A stretch of DNA of 64,000 nt from an uncultured bacterium (GCA_948467735.1 CAOKFN010000025.1:1-64000); one strand, 5' to 3'; positions 17,762 to 26,982 are shown, counted from the stretch's first letter. Notes: generated by a model not told the origin, from the sequence alone. Translations and numbers: made by a program.

Positions 17762-18991
17762 ATGAGTAGAAGAGTTGTAGTGACGGGCATGGGCGCGGTG
17801 ACGCCCATCGGTATCGGCGTGGAGGCGTTCTGGAACGCCGTATGCGAAGAAAAAATCGGTTTTGCGCCCATTACAAGATTTGACGCTGCCGACTACAAAT
17901 GCAAGCTTGCGGCGGAAGTCAAAGGCTTTGAACCGGAAAAGTATATGGATAAAAAGGCGGCCAGACGTATGGAGCTTTTCTGTCAATATGCCGTTGCGGC
18001 GGCAGGGGAGGCCATTTCCGATGCGGGACTTTTGATGGAGGAGGAAGATGCATATCGGGTGGGCTGCTGTATTGGCAGCGGTACCGGAAGCCTGCAGGCA
18101 ATGGAAAGGGAATACGGAAGGCTTGTGGAGAAAGGGCCTTCCAGAGTGGGCCCCCTGTTTGTGCCCTTGATGATATCCAATATGGCGGCGGGCAATGTGA
18201 GCATTGCATTCGGGTTGAAAGGAAAGAGTCTGAATGTGGCTACGGCCTGCGCCACGGGCACCAATTCCATTGGCGAGGCATTCCGCTCCATTCAGTACGG
18301 GGAGATGGACGTCTGCGTGGCAGGGGGAACGGAAGGGGCCGTTACGTCCTTGGGAATCGCAGGATTCTCGGCGCTGACCGCGCTTTCCGCCAGCACGGAT
18401 CCCGCAAGATGCTCCATTCCTTTTGACAAGGACAGAAGCGGGTTTGTCATGGGGGAAGGCGCGGGCGTTGTAATTTTGGAGGAATTGGAACATGCCAAGG
18501 CCCGGGGGGCGAAAATTTACGCGGAAGTGCTGGGATACGGCTGTTCTTCCGACGCATATCATATCACTTCTCCGGCGGAGGATGGTTCGGGGGCCGCCAG
18601 AGCCATGCAAAACGCCTTGGAGGACGGAGGGATTTCTCCGGAGCAGCTTACTTATATCAATGCCCATGGCACCGGCACCCATTTGAACGATTTGTTTGAG
18701 ACGAGAGCGATAAAGCTCGCCTTTGGCGGCCATGCAAAGGAGATGAAAATTAATTCCACGAAATCCATGATAGGGCATCTGCTGGGAGCTGCCGGGGCGG
18801 TGGAATTCATTGTCTGCGTGAAGGAGATTCAGGAGGGATTTCTCCACAGGACGGCGGGGCTGCAGGAATCGGAGGAGGAGCTGGATCTGGACTACTGCAA
18901 GGAAAGCTGTAAGATGGAGGTTCCCTATGCCCTCAGCAATTCTCTGGGCTTCGGGGGACATAACGCAAGTATTTTGATTGGGCGGCCGTAG
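17762..18991 (+). CDS. fabF: 3-oxoacyl-ACP synthase II
   Basis: 409-residue elongating condensing enzyme (KAS II). Active-site cysteine in ATACATGTNSIG near residue 162, histidines in NAHGTGT and in SMIGHLLGAAG, and the C-terminal NSLGFGGHNAS glycine loop. ATG 17762 lies about 10 nt after ATAGGAG; a TTG at 17756 is in frame but unnecessary. The 377-bp gap to fabG is filled by the hairpin array, so expression of fabF and everything after it may be uncoupled from acpP-fabG. Confidence 0.96.
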   Translation: MSRRVVVTGMGAVTPIGIGVEAFWNAVCEEKIGFAPITRFDAADYKCKLAAEVKGFEPEKYMDKKAARRMELFCQYAVAAAGEAISDAGLLMEEEDAYRVGCCIGSGTGSLQAMEREYGRLVEKGPSRVGPLFVPLMISNMAAGNVSIAFGLKGKSLNVATACATGTNSIGEAFRSIQYGEMDVCVAGGTEGAVTSLGIAGFSALTALSASTDPARCSIPFDKDRSGFVMGEGAGVVILEELEHAKARGAKIYAEVLGYGCSSDAYHITSPAEDGSGAARAMQNALEDGGISPEQLTYINAHGTGTHLNDLFETRAIKLAFGGHAKEMKINSTKSMIGHLLGAAGAVEFIVCVKEIQEGFLHRTAGLQESEEELDLDYCKESCKMEVPYALSNSLGFGGHNASILIGRP

Positions 18992-19311
18992 GACGCGTGA
19001 CCGCCGGAATAGGAAATAATTCTTGAAAGGTTATATCTGTACAGTTCCTTAGAATAATTATGAATCTGCTGTCATTCCGCAAAATCTATGACAGGGCGTC
19101 GTGGGTGCGTCAGGCCGATAAGGGTGGAAATCGTCAGGCCGATGAGGGCAGAAATGGGAAGGCCAATGCAGGCGGAAATCGGAAGGCCGATAAGGGTGGA
19201 AATCGACAGGGCCATGCGGACGGATATCTTCAGGCCCATGCGGACGGAAAGCGGCAGCCCCATGCAGATGGGTAGATGCAGATCAGACAATAGAAAGACG
19301 AGGAAGTGAAT
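18992..19311. other. fabF-fabZ spacer, usual place of accB
   Basis: The region carries only the 24-nt minisatellite at 19110-19277 and the fabZ ribosome-binding site. No frame encodes a biotinyl domain (no MKM motif), although accB commonly sits here in related clusters. Frames on both strands stay open across the repeat because its period is a multiple of 3, which is not evidence for coding. Confidence 0.6.
19110..19277. repeat. Seven 24-nt tandem repeats
   Basis: Seven consecutive 24-nt units, typified by TCAGGCCGATAAGGGTGGAA plus 4 nt, beginning at 19110, 19134, 19158, 19182, 19206, 19230 and 19254. Units diverge stepwise (GATAAGGGTGG, GATGAGGGCAG, AATGCAGGCGG, CATGCGGACGG), as in an ageing minisatellite. 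On the minus strand they read as hydrophobic octapeptides (IGLPISAL-like), on the plus strand as KGGNRQAD-like; neither frame has a ribosome-binding site. Confidence 0.8.
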
Positions 19312-19743
19312 ATGATGTCATTGTATACGGCAAAGGAGATTATGGAGATTCTCCCCCACAGATATCCGTTTTTACTGATAGATACCATAGAGGAGCTGGA
19401 GCCGGGAGTGCGTGCGCTGGGGAAAAAATGCGTCAGCATGAACGAGCCTTTTTTTCAGGGACATTTTCCCGGAAATCCCGTGATGCCGGGAGTATTGATT
19501 CTGGAAGCTCTGGCTCAGGTGGGAGCGGCGGCGATTCTTTCTCTGCCGGAATGGAAAGGCCGCACCGCTTATTTTGCGGGAATTGACAAGGCCAAATTCA
19601 GGCAGAAGGTAGTTCCGGGGGATGTGCTTATGCTGGAGACAGCCATAGTCAAGGTGAAAGGGCCCGTGGGCGTGGGAAAGGCGACAGCGTCCGTAAACGG
19701 TAAAAAGGCGGCGGAGGCGGAGCTGACCTTTGCGATTGGGTGA
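19312..19743 (+). CDS. fabZ: 3-hydroxyacyl-ACP dehydratase
   Basis: About 143 residues, a single hot-dog fold dehydratase removing water from 3-hydroxyacyl-ACP. Catalytic histidine in FQGHFPGNPVMPG and glutamate in LILEALAQ are both present; ILPHRYPFLLID is the usual N-terminus. GACGAGGAAG precedes three possible starts (GTG 19306, ATG 19312, ATG 19315); 19312 has suitable spacing. Followed after 44 bp by accDA, leaving no room for accC. Confidence 0.95.
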   Translation: MMSLYTAKEIMEILPHRYPFLLIDTIEELEPGVRALGKKCVSMNEPFFQGHFPGNPVMPGVLILEALAQVGAAAILSLPEWKGRTAYFAGIDKAKFRQKVVPGDVLMLETAIVKVKGPVGVGKATASVNGKKAAEAELTFAIG

Positions 19744-19787
19744 GCGGGGACTGAAAGAAAAACAGTTTTAAAACGGAGCAAATTTCC

Positions 19788-21617
19788 ATGAGCGGGAATT
19801 GGAATGGAGTCATGAAAATGAGTGGACGATTTAAAAAAAGTTTGCAGGAAAAACGAGCGGCATTTTTTTCTAGGATTTCTTTGAAGAAATTTGGCGCTGA
19901 GGAAGGAAAGGGGCCGCAGGAGGATTCCGCGGCGGAAAACGGTCCGGAGGCGGAAAAGGAACAGCCGCAGGAAAAAGAGGCGTATTTGATTCGCTGTCCC
20001 AAATGCGGGAAGATGGTGGATCGGGAAAGAGTAGTCAAAAGAAAGTATATCTGCTATGAGTGCGGCGGTTATTTCAGGGTGAAGATACACAACCGTATCC
20101 GCATGATTGCGGATCCCCATACCTTTGAACCATGGTTTACGGACCTGCCCGTGCGCAATCCTCTCGGCTATGAGGGCTATGAGGAAAAGCTGGCGGAGGC
20201 GAGGGAGAGGACGGGACTGGATGAGGCCGTGACCGTGGGACAATGTAAAGTATTTGGGGAAGATATTGTGCTGGGTATCTGCGATTCCAGATTTTTGATG
20301 GCAAGCATGGGGCATACGGTGGGAGAGAAGATTACGGCGGCCGTTGAGCGCGCAATGGAAAAAAAGCTTCCCGTATTCTTGTTCTGCTGTTCCGGCGGGG
20401 CCAGAATGCAGGAGGGAATTGTCTCTTTGATGCAGATGGCGAAAACCTCCGCGGCGATTCAGAAGCTTGGGGAAGCGGGGCTTTTGTACTGCACCGTGCT
20501 CACGGACCCTACGACCGGAGGCGTTACCGCCAGCTTTGCCATGCTGGGAGATGTGATTATGGCGGAACCGGGGGCGCTGATTGGCTTCGCGGGGCCAAGG
20601 GTGATTAAACAGACCATAGGGCAGGAGCTGCCGGAGGGATTTCAGACGGCGGAATTTTTGGTAGAGCATGGGATTATCGACGGTATTGTAAGGCGGGAAA
20701 ATCTGAAAAAGACCATTTATTTCCTGATCAAAGCCCATCAATGCAGGGCGGGAGAATTCGCCGATTTTACCCCGGGGAAGGATTTTCATTTTGAGCTGAA
20801 TGAAATAATCAGGGAACAGGCATGGTCGGTGCGGCCCAAGGACGCATGGGAAAAGGTAAAGACGGCCCGCAGGGTGGAACGTGCCTCCGCCTGTGATTAT
20901 ATGGAGCATATTTTTGAATATTTTGTGGAAGCTCACGGGGATAGAAATTTTCGGGACGATCCGGCCGTCATCGGCGGCATCGGTTTTCTGGACGGCCAGC
21001 CCGTGACCGTCATTGCGGAGCACAAGGGAAAGGACATGAAGGAATGTCAGGAGAGAAATTACGGAATGCCCATGCCGGAAGGCTATCGAAAAGCCCTTCG
21101 GCTGATGAAGCAGGCGGAAAAATTTAACCGTCCGATTGTGAGTTTTATCAATACCTCCGGAGCATTCTGCGGCATCGAGGCGGAAGAAAGGGGGCAGGGG
21201 GAAGCCATTGCCCGCAATCTGCGCGAGATGTCGGCTTTGAAGGTTCCCGTATTGTGCATTTTCATCGGGGAAGGCGGCAGCGGCGGCGCATTGGCGACGG
21301 CGGTGGGAAACGAGGTGTGGATGCTGGAAAACGCAACCTATTCCGTTTTGTCGCCGGAGGGTTTTGCGTCCATCTTGTGGAAGGATTCCTCCAGAGCCAA
21401 GGAGGCAAGCGAGGTGATGCATATCACGGCGCAGGATATGTACCGGCTGCATGTCATCGAGAAGATTATTCCGGAATTCGGCGGCGCTGACAGTACCACA
21501 GCGGAGGCCATCGGCGGTTATTTAAAGGAACAGATAAAGGATTTCCTGAAACGTTTTCGGGGGATGACCGGTGAGGAAATCGCGGAGCAGAGATATCAGC
21601 GTTTCCGTAAGTTTTAG
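19788..21617 (+). CDS. accDA: Fused acetyl-CoA carboxylase carboxyltransferase (AccD-AccA)
   Basis: 609-residue fusion of both carboxyltransferase subunits, which move carboxyl from biotin-BCCP to acetyl-CoA. Residues about 65-340 are the beta subunit with its C4 zinc finger (C70, C73, C89, C92) and CCSGGARMQEG; residues about 345-605 are the alpha subunit with GDRNFRDDPAVIGG, FINTSGAFCGIEAEERGQ and GEGGSGGALA. Separate accD and accA genes are the norm in many bacteria; the fusion is known in some Clostridia. An alternative start is ATG 19818, after GGAG at 19806. The partner genes accB and accC are not in the window. Confidence 0.95.
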   Translation: MSGNWNGVMKMSGRFKKSLQEKRAAFFSRISLKKFGAEEGKGPQEDSAAENGPEAEKEQPQEKEAYLIRCPKCGKMVDRERVVKRKYICYECGGYFRVKIHNRIRMIADPHTFEPWFTDLPVRNPLGYEGYEEKLAEARERTGLDEAVTVGQCKVFGEDIVLGICDSRFLMASMGHTVGEKITAAVERAMEKKLPVFLFCCSGGARMQEGIVSLMQMAKTSAAIQKLGEAGLLYCTVLTDPTTGGVTASFAMLGDVIMAEPGALIGFAGPRVIKQTIGQELPEGFQTAEFLVEHGIIDGIVRRENLKKTIYFLIKAHQCRAGEFADFTPGKDFHFELNEIIREQAWSVRPKDAWEKVKTARRVERASACDYMEHIFEYFVEAHGDRNFRDDPAVIGGIGFLDGQPVTVIAEHKGKDMKECQERNYGMPMPEGYRKALRLMKQAEKFNRPIVSFINTSGAFCGIEAEERGQGEAIARNLREMSALKVPVLCIFIGEGGSGGALATAVGNEVWMLENATYSVLSPEGFASILWKDSSRAKEASEVMHITAQDMYRLHVIEKIIPEFGGADSTTAEAIGGYLKEQIKDFLKRFRGMTGEEIAEQRYQRFRKF

Positions 21618-21707
21618 CGGGAGTCAGCGATATACGGCGGGTGATAAAGCCCGGAAGAACATTAAAATACCACTCCCTTTTGAAGATTGGAATAGAGGTT
21701 TAATATT

Positions 21708-22793
21708 ATGTCAATCAGGATAATTGGAACCGGAAGCGCGCTTCCGGAGAAGCGGATTACAAACGAGATGCTTGCCCGGATGGTGGATACTTCGGATGAA
21801 TGGATCAGAGAGAGAACCGGCATCCGCAGCAGGCATGTGTCCACAGGAGAGACGACGGCGTCGCTGGCGGCGCAGGCATGCCGCAGGGCATTGGAATATG
21901 CGGGCAGGGAGGCGGGGGAGGTGGAGCTTCTGCTGACCGCGACCTGTTCTCCGGAGGAGGCCCTGCCCTGTACGGCCTGTCAGATACAGGACAAAATCGG
22001 CGCGGCGAACGCCGCCGCCTTTGATATCAATGCCGCCTGCGCGGGATTTTTGTTTGCGCTGCAGACGGCATGGGCATATGTGGAAGCGGGAGTTTATCGC
22101 AATGCCCTGATTGTGGGTACGGAGGTGCTGTCTAAGCTTGTGGACTGGCAGGATCGGAGTACCTGCATTCTTTTTGGGGACGGCGCGGGGGCCGTGCTGG
22201 TGGAAAAGTGCGACAGGGACGGTGTTTTGAGCTTTGTGCAGCATTCCGACGGCAGCAGGGGCGGCGTTCTTGCCTGCGGCAGCGGGCGGCAGGCGAGTCC
22301 TTTTTCCTTGGGGGCTGCTGCGGCGGACGCCGGAATGAATTCAGGCAGCGGCGCGGCGGACACTGGAATGAATTCAGATAGCGGCGCGGCGGACTCGGGA
22401 ATAAATGCAATGCGCTCCGAAGCAGGCACATTGGGGATGGCGGCGGATTATGTGCGGATGAATGGCCGGGAAGTGTTTGCCTTTGCGGTGCGTCAAGTGC
22501 CTGCGGCCATTGAAGAGGCGCTGAAGGCGGCCGCCCTTTCGGTGGAGGATGTGGATTTGTTTGTGCTGCATCAGGCAAACAAGCGAATTATAGAGGGAAT
22601 TGCAAAGCGGCTGGGAGCGGATATTTCCCGTTTCCCCATGAATCTGGAACGGGTGGGCAACACTTCTTCCGCGGCAATTCCCATACTCTTAGACGAGCTG
22701 AACAGACAGAAGCGGATAGAGAAGGGACAGGTTATTGTGCTTTCGGGCTTTGGGGCGGGGCTTACTTACGGCGCCTGTGTGCTTAGAGTGTAA
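21708..22793 (+). CDS. fabH: 3-oxoacyl-ACP synthase III with an internal repeat insertion
   Basis: Initiating condensing enzyme joining acetyl-CoA (or branched primers) to malonyl-ACP. Catalytic Cys in NAACAGF (near residue 112), His in VLHQANKRI and Asn in GNTSSA are intact. Length is 361 residues against about 320-330 for the family. The surplus is a low-complexity insertion around residues 200-240 built from three 11-residue units (AADAGMNSGSG, AADTGMNSDSG, AADSGINAMRS), placed just before YVRMNGREVF, in what is a surface loop of known FabH. Last enzyme gene of the cluster; the 90-bp gap ahead contains GGAATAGAGG. Confidence 0.93.
   Translation: MSIRIIGTGSALPEKRITNEMLARMVDTSDEWIRERTGIRSRHVSTGETTASLAAQACRRALEYAGREAGEVELLLTATCSPEEALPCTACQIQDKIGAANAAAFDINAACAGFLFALQTAWAYVEAGVYRNALIVGTEVLSKLVDWQDRSTCILFGDGAGAVLVEKCDRDGVLSFVQHSDGSRGGVLACGSGRQASPFSLGAAAADAGMNSGSGAADTGMNSDSGAADSGINAMRSEAGTLGMAADYVRMNGREVFAFAVRQVPAAIEEALKAAALSVEDVDLFVLHQANKRIIEGIAKRLGADISRFPMNLERVGNTSSAAIPILLDELNRQKRIEKGQVIVLSGFGAGLTYGACVLRV
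22320..22418 (+). repeat. 33-nt in-frame tandem repeat inside fabH
   Basis: Units at 22320-22352, 22353-22385 and 22386-22418, the first two differing at only a handful of bases and the third decaying. Each encodes 11 residues and keeps the frame. Confidence 0.8.
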
Positions 22794-22922
22794 TATTTTA
22801 TTCCTGCGGGCAGGGAGCCAAGCGGTCGTATAAAGCCGGACAGGGGCGGGCTTTTGGGCCTTTGGCGTTACGGCAGGCGGCAGGGACCGCCGCCGAATTT
22901 GCTCTGCGCCTTAGAATGGGGG

Positions 22923-22951
22923 CTTGACTTTTTTGATAAAATTGGTAAATT
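22923..22951 (+). promoter_or_regulatory. Possible promoter of the MarR-family gene
   Basis: TTGACT at about 22924 followed after about 17 nt by an AT-rich AAATTATAAGG stretch. TTTTGATAAAATT within the spacer resembles a degenerate FabT half-site, which would allow autoregulation. Suggestive only. Confidence 0.4.
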
Positions 22952-22981
22952 ATAAGGTAAGAGGGAGGATATTGGCAGTAA

Positions 22982-23437
22982 ATGGCACATAGCACGAAAC
23001 GTTCTCTGAACGAACTATTGGTAAGCCTGTTCAACCATGTGATGGATATGGAAGCAAAGGCGGTCATTACAGAGGAATTCAGCGATATTACCAATAATGA
23101 TATGCATATTATAGAGGCAATCGGCGTGGAGGAGCCTAGAAATATGTCGTCGATTGCCCATAGTCTTTCCGTGACCGTCAGTACTTTGACTATAAATATG
23201 AATGGTTTGGAGAAAAAGGGTTATATCATAAGAGAGCGCAGTCAGGAGGACAAGCGGGTGGTGCATGTAATTCTCACCCCCAAAGGGAAAAAGGCTTTTT
23301 TCCATCATAGGGATTTTCATAAAAAGATGATAAAAGCCATCGTGAGGGATTTGGGTGAGGAAGAAATGGAAATACTGTACAAATGTCTGACAAATCTAAA
23401 CCGCTTTTTGGAATCGGGGGCGGAAGAACAGCCATAG
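22982..23437 (+). CDS. MarR-family regulator, FabT candidate
   Basis: 151-residue winged-helix regulator. The N-terminal helices, the HTH (MSSIAHSLSVTVSTLTINMN), the wing (GYIIRERSQEDKRVVHVILT) and the C-terminal dimer helices fit MarR. FabT, which represses fab genes with acyl-ACP as co-repressor, belongs to this family and lies next to fab genes in streptococci and many Clostridia. Here the gene follows fabH by 188 bp, with its own putative promoter, while TTTGA-n3-TCAAA dyads sit at the acpP promoter. Position at the end of the cluster instead of the start is unusual. Assignment to FabT is inference from context. Confidence 0.8.
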   Translation: MAHSTKRSLNELLVSLFNHVMDMEAKAVITEEFSDITNNDMHIIEAIGVEEPRNMSSIAHSLSVTVSTLTINMNGLEKKGYIIRERSQEDKRVVHVILTPKGKKAFFHHRDFHKKMIKAIVRDLGEEEMEILYKCLTNLNRFLESGAEEQP

Positions 23438-23516
23438 GAGCGGCGGCAGAGGATGGAAGTGCGTCCATGGAAGCCGGAAGCAGAAGTGCGGGCTTGGCAG
23501 GAAGGCGAGGGATATC

Positions 23517-25076
23517 ATGAGTACAAGTGAGAAAGAGAGCGGAAAATTCGGAAGGATCAAAACGGCCGTTTACGGCAGAACGGTGGTGATTTTGATGGGC
23601 TTTCTCGCGCAGCTGATTCTGGTGATGGCGGGGTATTCATGGCTGAGCAGCTACAGTTTTTGGTTTTACGCTTTTTTTCTGGCCGTCAGCGCAGGCGTAA
23701 TCATATATATGTTTAATGCGGGCGGGAATCCGGATTTGAGACTGGCTTGGATGCTGCCCATCGCTTTTTTCCCCGTTTTCGGGTCTATTTTTTATGCAAT
23801 CATTGTGTGCCAGCCGGGTATGAAGGTGATGTATGAGAGGCTGAAACGACTCTCGGAGAAAACGAAAGAGTATGTGCGCCCCAGAAAAGAAATCAGGGAC
23901 AGGCTTCGCGCCGAGAATCCCCATATGGGCCAGCTGGCGCGTTATCTGGAGCAGTGCGACAACAGCCCTGTGTATCAGAATACCAGCATGAAATATTATC
24001 CGCTGGGCGACAGCCAGTTTGTGGATATGGCGGAGGAGCTGCGCAGGGCGGAAAAATATATTTTCATGGAATTTTTTATCGTACATGAGGGCAGGATGCT
24101 GGATACGATTCTGGATATTTTGAAGGAAAAGGCAAGGAGCGGGGTGGAGGTCCGGTTTATGTGCGACGGCACCAACGTGCTGTGGAATCTGCACAAATCT
24201 TTTCCGAAGCTCTTGGAGAAGGAGGGGATTCAATGCAGGATGTTCGCGCCCATCAAGCCTATTTTTTCTCCTCATTATAACAACCGCGATCATCGCAAGA
24301 TACTGGTCATTGACGGTAAAGTGGCGTTTACCGGAGGCATTAATCTGGCGGATGAGTATATCAACGAAAAGGAAAGGTTCGGCCACTGGAAGGATGCGGG
24401 GGCCATGATAAAAGGGGACGCGGTGGAGCGTTTCACCTATATGTTTCTGGAAATGTGGAACGAGGCGGAGGAAGAGCCGGAGGCATATGAAAAATATGCC
24501 CTGCCCTCGGATGCGAAGGTTCCAAGCGACGGCTACATGATTCCCTACAGCGTCAGCCCGCTGGGGCCGGAGCGCGTGGGGGAGAGGGTATATCTGGATA
24601 TCATTAATACGGCCCATACCTATGTGCATATTATGACGCCCTATCTGATATTGGATTATCAGATGATTATGGCGCTGTGCTATGCGGCAAAGAGGGGGGT
24701 GGAGGTAATTATTATCATGCCCCATGTCCCTGATAAAAAATATGCCTTTGTGCTGGCGAAGACTTATTATAATCAGCTGCTGGAGGCCGGGGTGAGGATC
24801 TGCGAATATGTGCCCGGATTTGTCCATGCGAAGGTGTTTGTGTCGGATGACGTGAAAGCGGTGGTGGGGACGGTAAATCTGGATTACCGGAGTCTGTATC
24901 ATCATTTCGAGTGCGGGCTGGTGATGTATGAGAATTCTCAGATTGCCGTGATGGAACAGGATATACAGAATACCTTGGAACAATGTATGGAGATGCGGGT
25001 GGAGGACTATAAGAAGCTGAAGCTTACGGACCGGATGCTGGGGAGGATTATGCGGATGGTGGCGCCGTTGATGTAA
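23517..25076 (+). CDS. cls: Cardiolipin synthase (phospholipase D family)
   Basis: 519 residues. Two N-terminal transmembrane helices and a PLDc_N-like segment (residues about 20-90) are followed by two HKD domains. The motifs are NRDHRKILVIDGKVAFTGG, near residue 260, and VHAKVFVSDDVKAVVGTVN, near residue 440. It condenses two phosphatidylglycerols to cardiolipin at the membrane. ATG 23517 follows GGAAGGCGAGGG. It directly follows the fab cluster and its putative regulator, which suits a lipid-synthesis neighbourhood, but a shared transcript is not proven. Confidence 0.92.
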   Translation: MSTSEKESGKFGRIKTAVYGRTVVILMGFLAQLILVMAGYSWLSSYSFWFYAFFLAVSAGVIIYMFNAGGNPDLRLAWMLPIAFFPVFGSIFYAIIVCQPGMKVMYERLKRLSEKTKEYVRPRKEIRDRLRAENPHMGQLARYLEQCDNSPVYQNTSMKYYPLGDSQFVDMAEELRRAEKYIFMEFFIVHEGRMLDTILDILKEKARSGVEVRFMCDGTNVLWNLHKSFPKLLEKEGIQCRMFAPIKPIFSPHYNNRDHRKILVIDGKVAFTGGINLADEYINEKERFGHWKDAGAMIKGDAVERFTYMFLEMWNEAEEEPEAYEKYALPSDAKVPSDGYMIPYSVSPLGPERVGERVYLDIINTAHTYVHIMTPYLILDYQMIMALCYAAKRGVEVIIIMPHVPDKKYAFVLAKTYYNQLLEAGVRICEYVPGFVHAKVFVSDDVKAVVGTVNLDYRSLYHHFECGLVMYENSQIAVMEQDIQNTLEQCMEMRVEDYKKLKLTDRMLGRIMRMVAPLM

Positions 25077-25167
25077 AGTGTGCGAAGAATTTCTAAGCCT
25101 CACACTGCGTATTGTTACGGGAAGTGTGAATGATTGGCGATGTATTTGGCATAAAAGGGGTATAAGG

Positions 25168-26982
25168 ATGAAAGGGCAGGATGATATTCCAAAGCAATCC
25201 TTACTGCATGTACTGAAAAACATCTGCTGGATGTTAAAATATGTTTTTAAGTATGCCCAGACGCTGGCGTGGGATAAAGTGATTAGAATTCCTATCACAG
25301 CGGCGTCGTCATACATTAATATAAATTTAGCCCGCTGGATTCTGGACAGCGTGGAGCTGGGGAATTTTTGGGGCGTGGTTTTGAGAATCGTGATGATATA
25401 TTCGGTGCTCATTGCCGGAAACTGCATCATGTCGGTTATGGCCGTTTTGGTCAATCCCCAGAAAAAAATAAATTTGTGTACGGGAATCAGAAAAGAGTTA
25501 ATCGAAAAGATAGGGAGAATTGATCAGCTGAATTTCCAGAATCCAAAGTTTTTTGACGATTATACATTGGCGCTGAACGAGGTTGACAACAGGGCGGTTC
25601 AGGTGTTGGAGACTGTCGGCGTGATGATAACATCCATAATAAGCTTTTTTGTGATTACGGGCACAGCCGCGGGCATCAACAGCCGCTATGCCATTTTTAG
25701 CATAATAGCGGCTTATTTTGATGTGGCGCTGGGGATGATTCGGCAGAAACTGAGCTATAGGCAGACATTGGAAACTACGCCGGACGGAAGAAAGCGGGGA
25801 TATATCGGGCGAGTTACATATCAGCCTGAGTTTACGGCGGATTTAAAGGTCTATCCCAAATTCCATAGACTGCTTATTTTTAAGTATGAGCAGGCGGCCC
25901 AAAATATCAAGCGGATTATCTATCAATATGCGAAAAAAATCATCTGGATAGATCAGGCCCAGAAGCTGACCGGAGTTCTGTTTAAGGGCATGCTGCCTTG
26001 GATATGGATTGCGTGGCTGTTGATCCGGCAGGAGATAAGCATTGCCGAGGCTGCGGTTTTGTCTTCGGCGGCCATTTCGCTTCCGGAAACCTTCCAGAAG
26101 TATCTGTCGAATTTCCAAAATATGTATTCCCACAGCCTTTATATCGAAAAATTAAAGCAGCTGTTTTCTTTTGGGGAAAACATTGAGCGGGACGATGAGG
26201 GCAGGACGGAGCTTCGGCAGCCTGTCAGCATTGCGCTGGAAGACGTCTCCTTTGCATACGCGCCGGATATGCCCGCCGTATTAAAGCGGGTTTCTTTGGA
26301 AATAGGGCATGGGGAAAAGATTGCCATTGTGGGATTTAACGGAGCGGGGAAGACCACGCTGGCCAAGCTGATGATTCGGCTGTATGACGGCACGGAGGGC
26401 AGATTGTCGGTCAATCGTCAGCCCATTGATACATACAGTGTTAAATCCCTTCGGTCAAGGATAATCTATTTAAGTCAGGATTATAAAATTTACGGTTTCT
26501 CCATTGCGGAAAATATTTTGATGCGTCCGGTTTCGGGAGAGGAGGATGTTAAGCTGGTTCATTCGGCGCTTCGGCGTGTGGGATTATATGAAAAAGTCTC
26601 CGGCTTCCCAAGCGGAATCAATACCTGCGTGACAAGGGAGTTTGACAGCGAAGGGGTGTATTTTTCTGGAGGGGAACAGCAGAAGCTGGCTTTGGCGAGA
26701 GTATATGCGGGAAATTATGATTTTGTCATATTGGATGAAGCCACAAGCGCCTTGGATCCGGTCAGCGAGGATGAAATCCTGAAAATGATTTTTGATATGT
26801 TCGACGATAAAACCATTGTGATGATTTGTCACCGTCTGGCAGCGATTCAATATGTAAGTCATGTGTATTTTATGGAACAGGGCGAGATGAAAGAGGAAGG
26901 GACCCATCGGCGGCTTATGGAGCTTCAGGGACAATACGCGGAATTTTATATGACGCAGGCGGAGAAATATGAAACCAAATAA
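25168..26982 (+). CDS. ABC exporter, fused permease and ATPase
   Basis: 604 residues. About six transmembrane helices (residues 30-320) followed by an ABC ATPase domain (residues about 355-600): Walker A GFNGAGKTT, Q-loop YLSQDY, signature YFSGGEQQK, Walker B FVILDEATSALD and H-loop ICHRLAAI, all intact. The serine-containing signature and fused layout fit a half-size type IV exporter working as a dimer. I chose ATG 25168 after TATAAGG; a GTG at 25078 adds 30 residues with no ribosome-binding site. No substrate gene is adjacent, so cargo (lipid, peptide or drug) is unknown. Confidence 0.88.
   Translation: MKGQDDIPKQSLLHVLKNICWMLKYVFKYAQTLAWDKVIRIPITAASSYININLARWILDSVELGNFWGVVLRIVMIYSVLIAGNCIMSVMAVLVNPQKKINLCTGIRKELIEKIGRIDQLNFQNPKFFDDYTLALNEVDNRAVQVLETVGVMITSIISFFVITGTAAGINSRYAIFSIIAAYFDVALGMIRQKLSYRQTLETTPDGRKRGYIGRVTYQPEFTADLKVYPKFHRLLIFKYEQAAQNIKRIIYQYAKKIIWIDQAQKLTGVLFKGMLPWIWIAWLLIRQEISIAEAAVLSSAAISLPETFQKYLSNFQNMYSHSLYIEKLKQLFSFGENIERDDEGRTELRQPVSIALEDVSFAYAPDMPAVLKRVSLEIGHGEKIAIVGFNGAGKTTLAKLMIRLYDGTEGRLSVNRQPIDTYSVKSLRSRIIYLSQDYKIYGFSIAENILMRPVSGEEDVKLVHSALRRVGLYEKVSGFPSGINTCVTREFDSEGVYFSGGEQQKLALARVYAGNYDFVILDEATSALDPVSEDEILKMIFDMFDDKTIVMICHRLAAIQYVSHVYFMEQGEMKEEGTHRRLMELQGQYAEFYMTQAEKYETK

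Noticed and set aside
17432..18961. 509-codon minus-strand frame antisense to fabF and the hairpin array
   Set aside because: It mirrors fabF codon structure, has no ribosome-binding site and no domain; its C-terminal repeats are only the translated hairpin units.
19072..19290. Minus-strand frame of hydrophobic octapeptides (IGLPISAL-like)
   Set aside because: Arises because the 24-nt repeat keeps every frame open; no ribosome-binding site on either strand.
19569..21452. 627-codon minus-strand frame antisense to accDA
   Set aside because: Composition is His/Arg/Leu-rich shadow of a GC-rich gene; the plus-strand carboxyltransferase is unambiguous.
23637..25454. 605-codon minus-strand frame antisense to cls and the exporter gene
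   Set aside because: Shadow frame without ribosome-binding site or recognisable motif; both plus-strand genes are intact.
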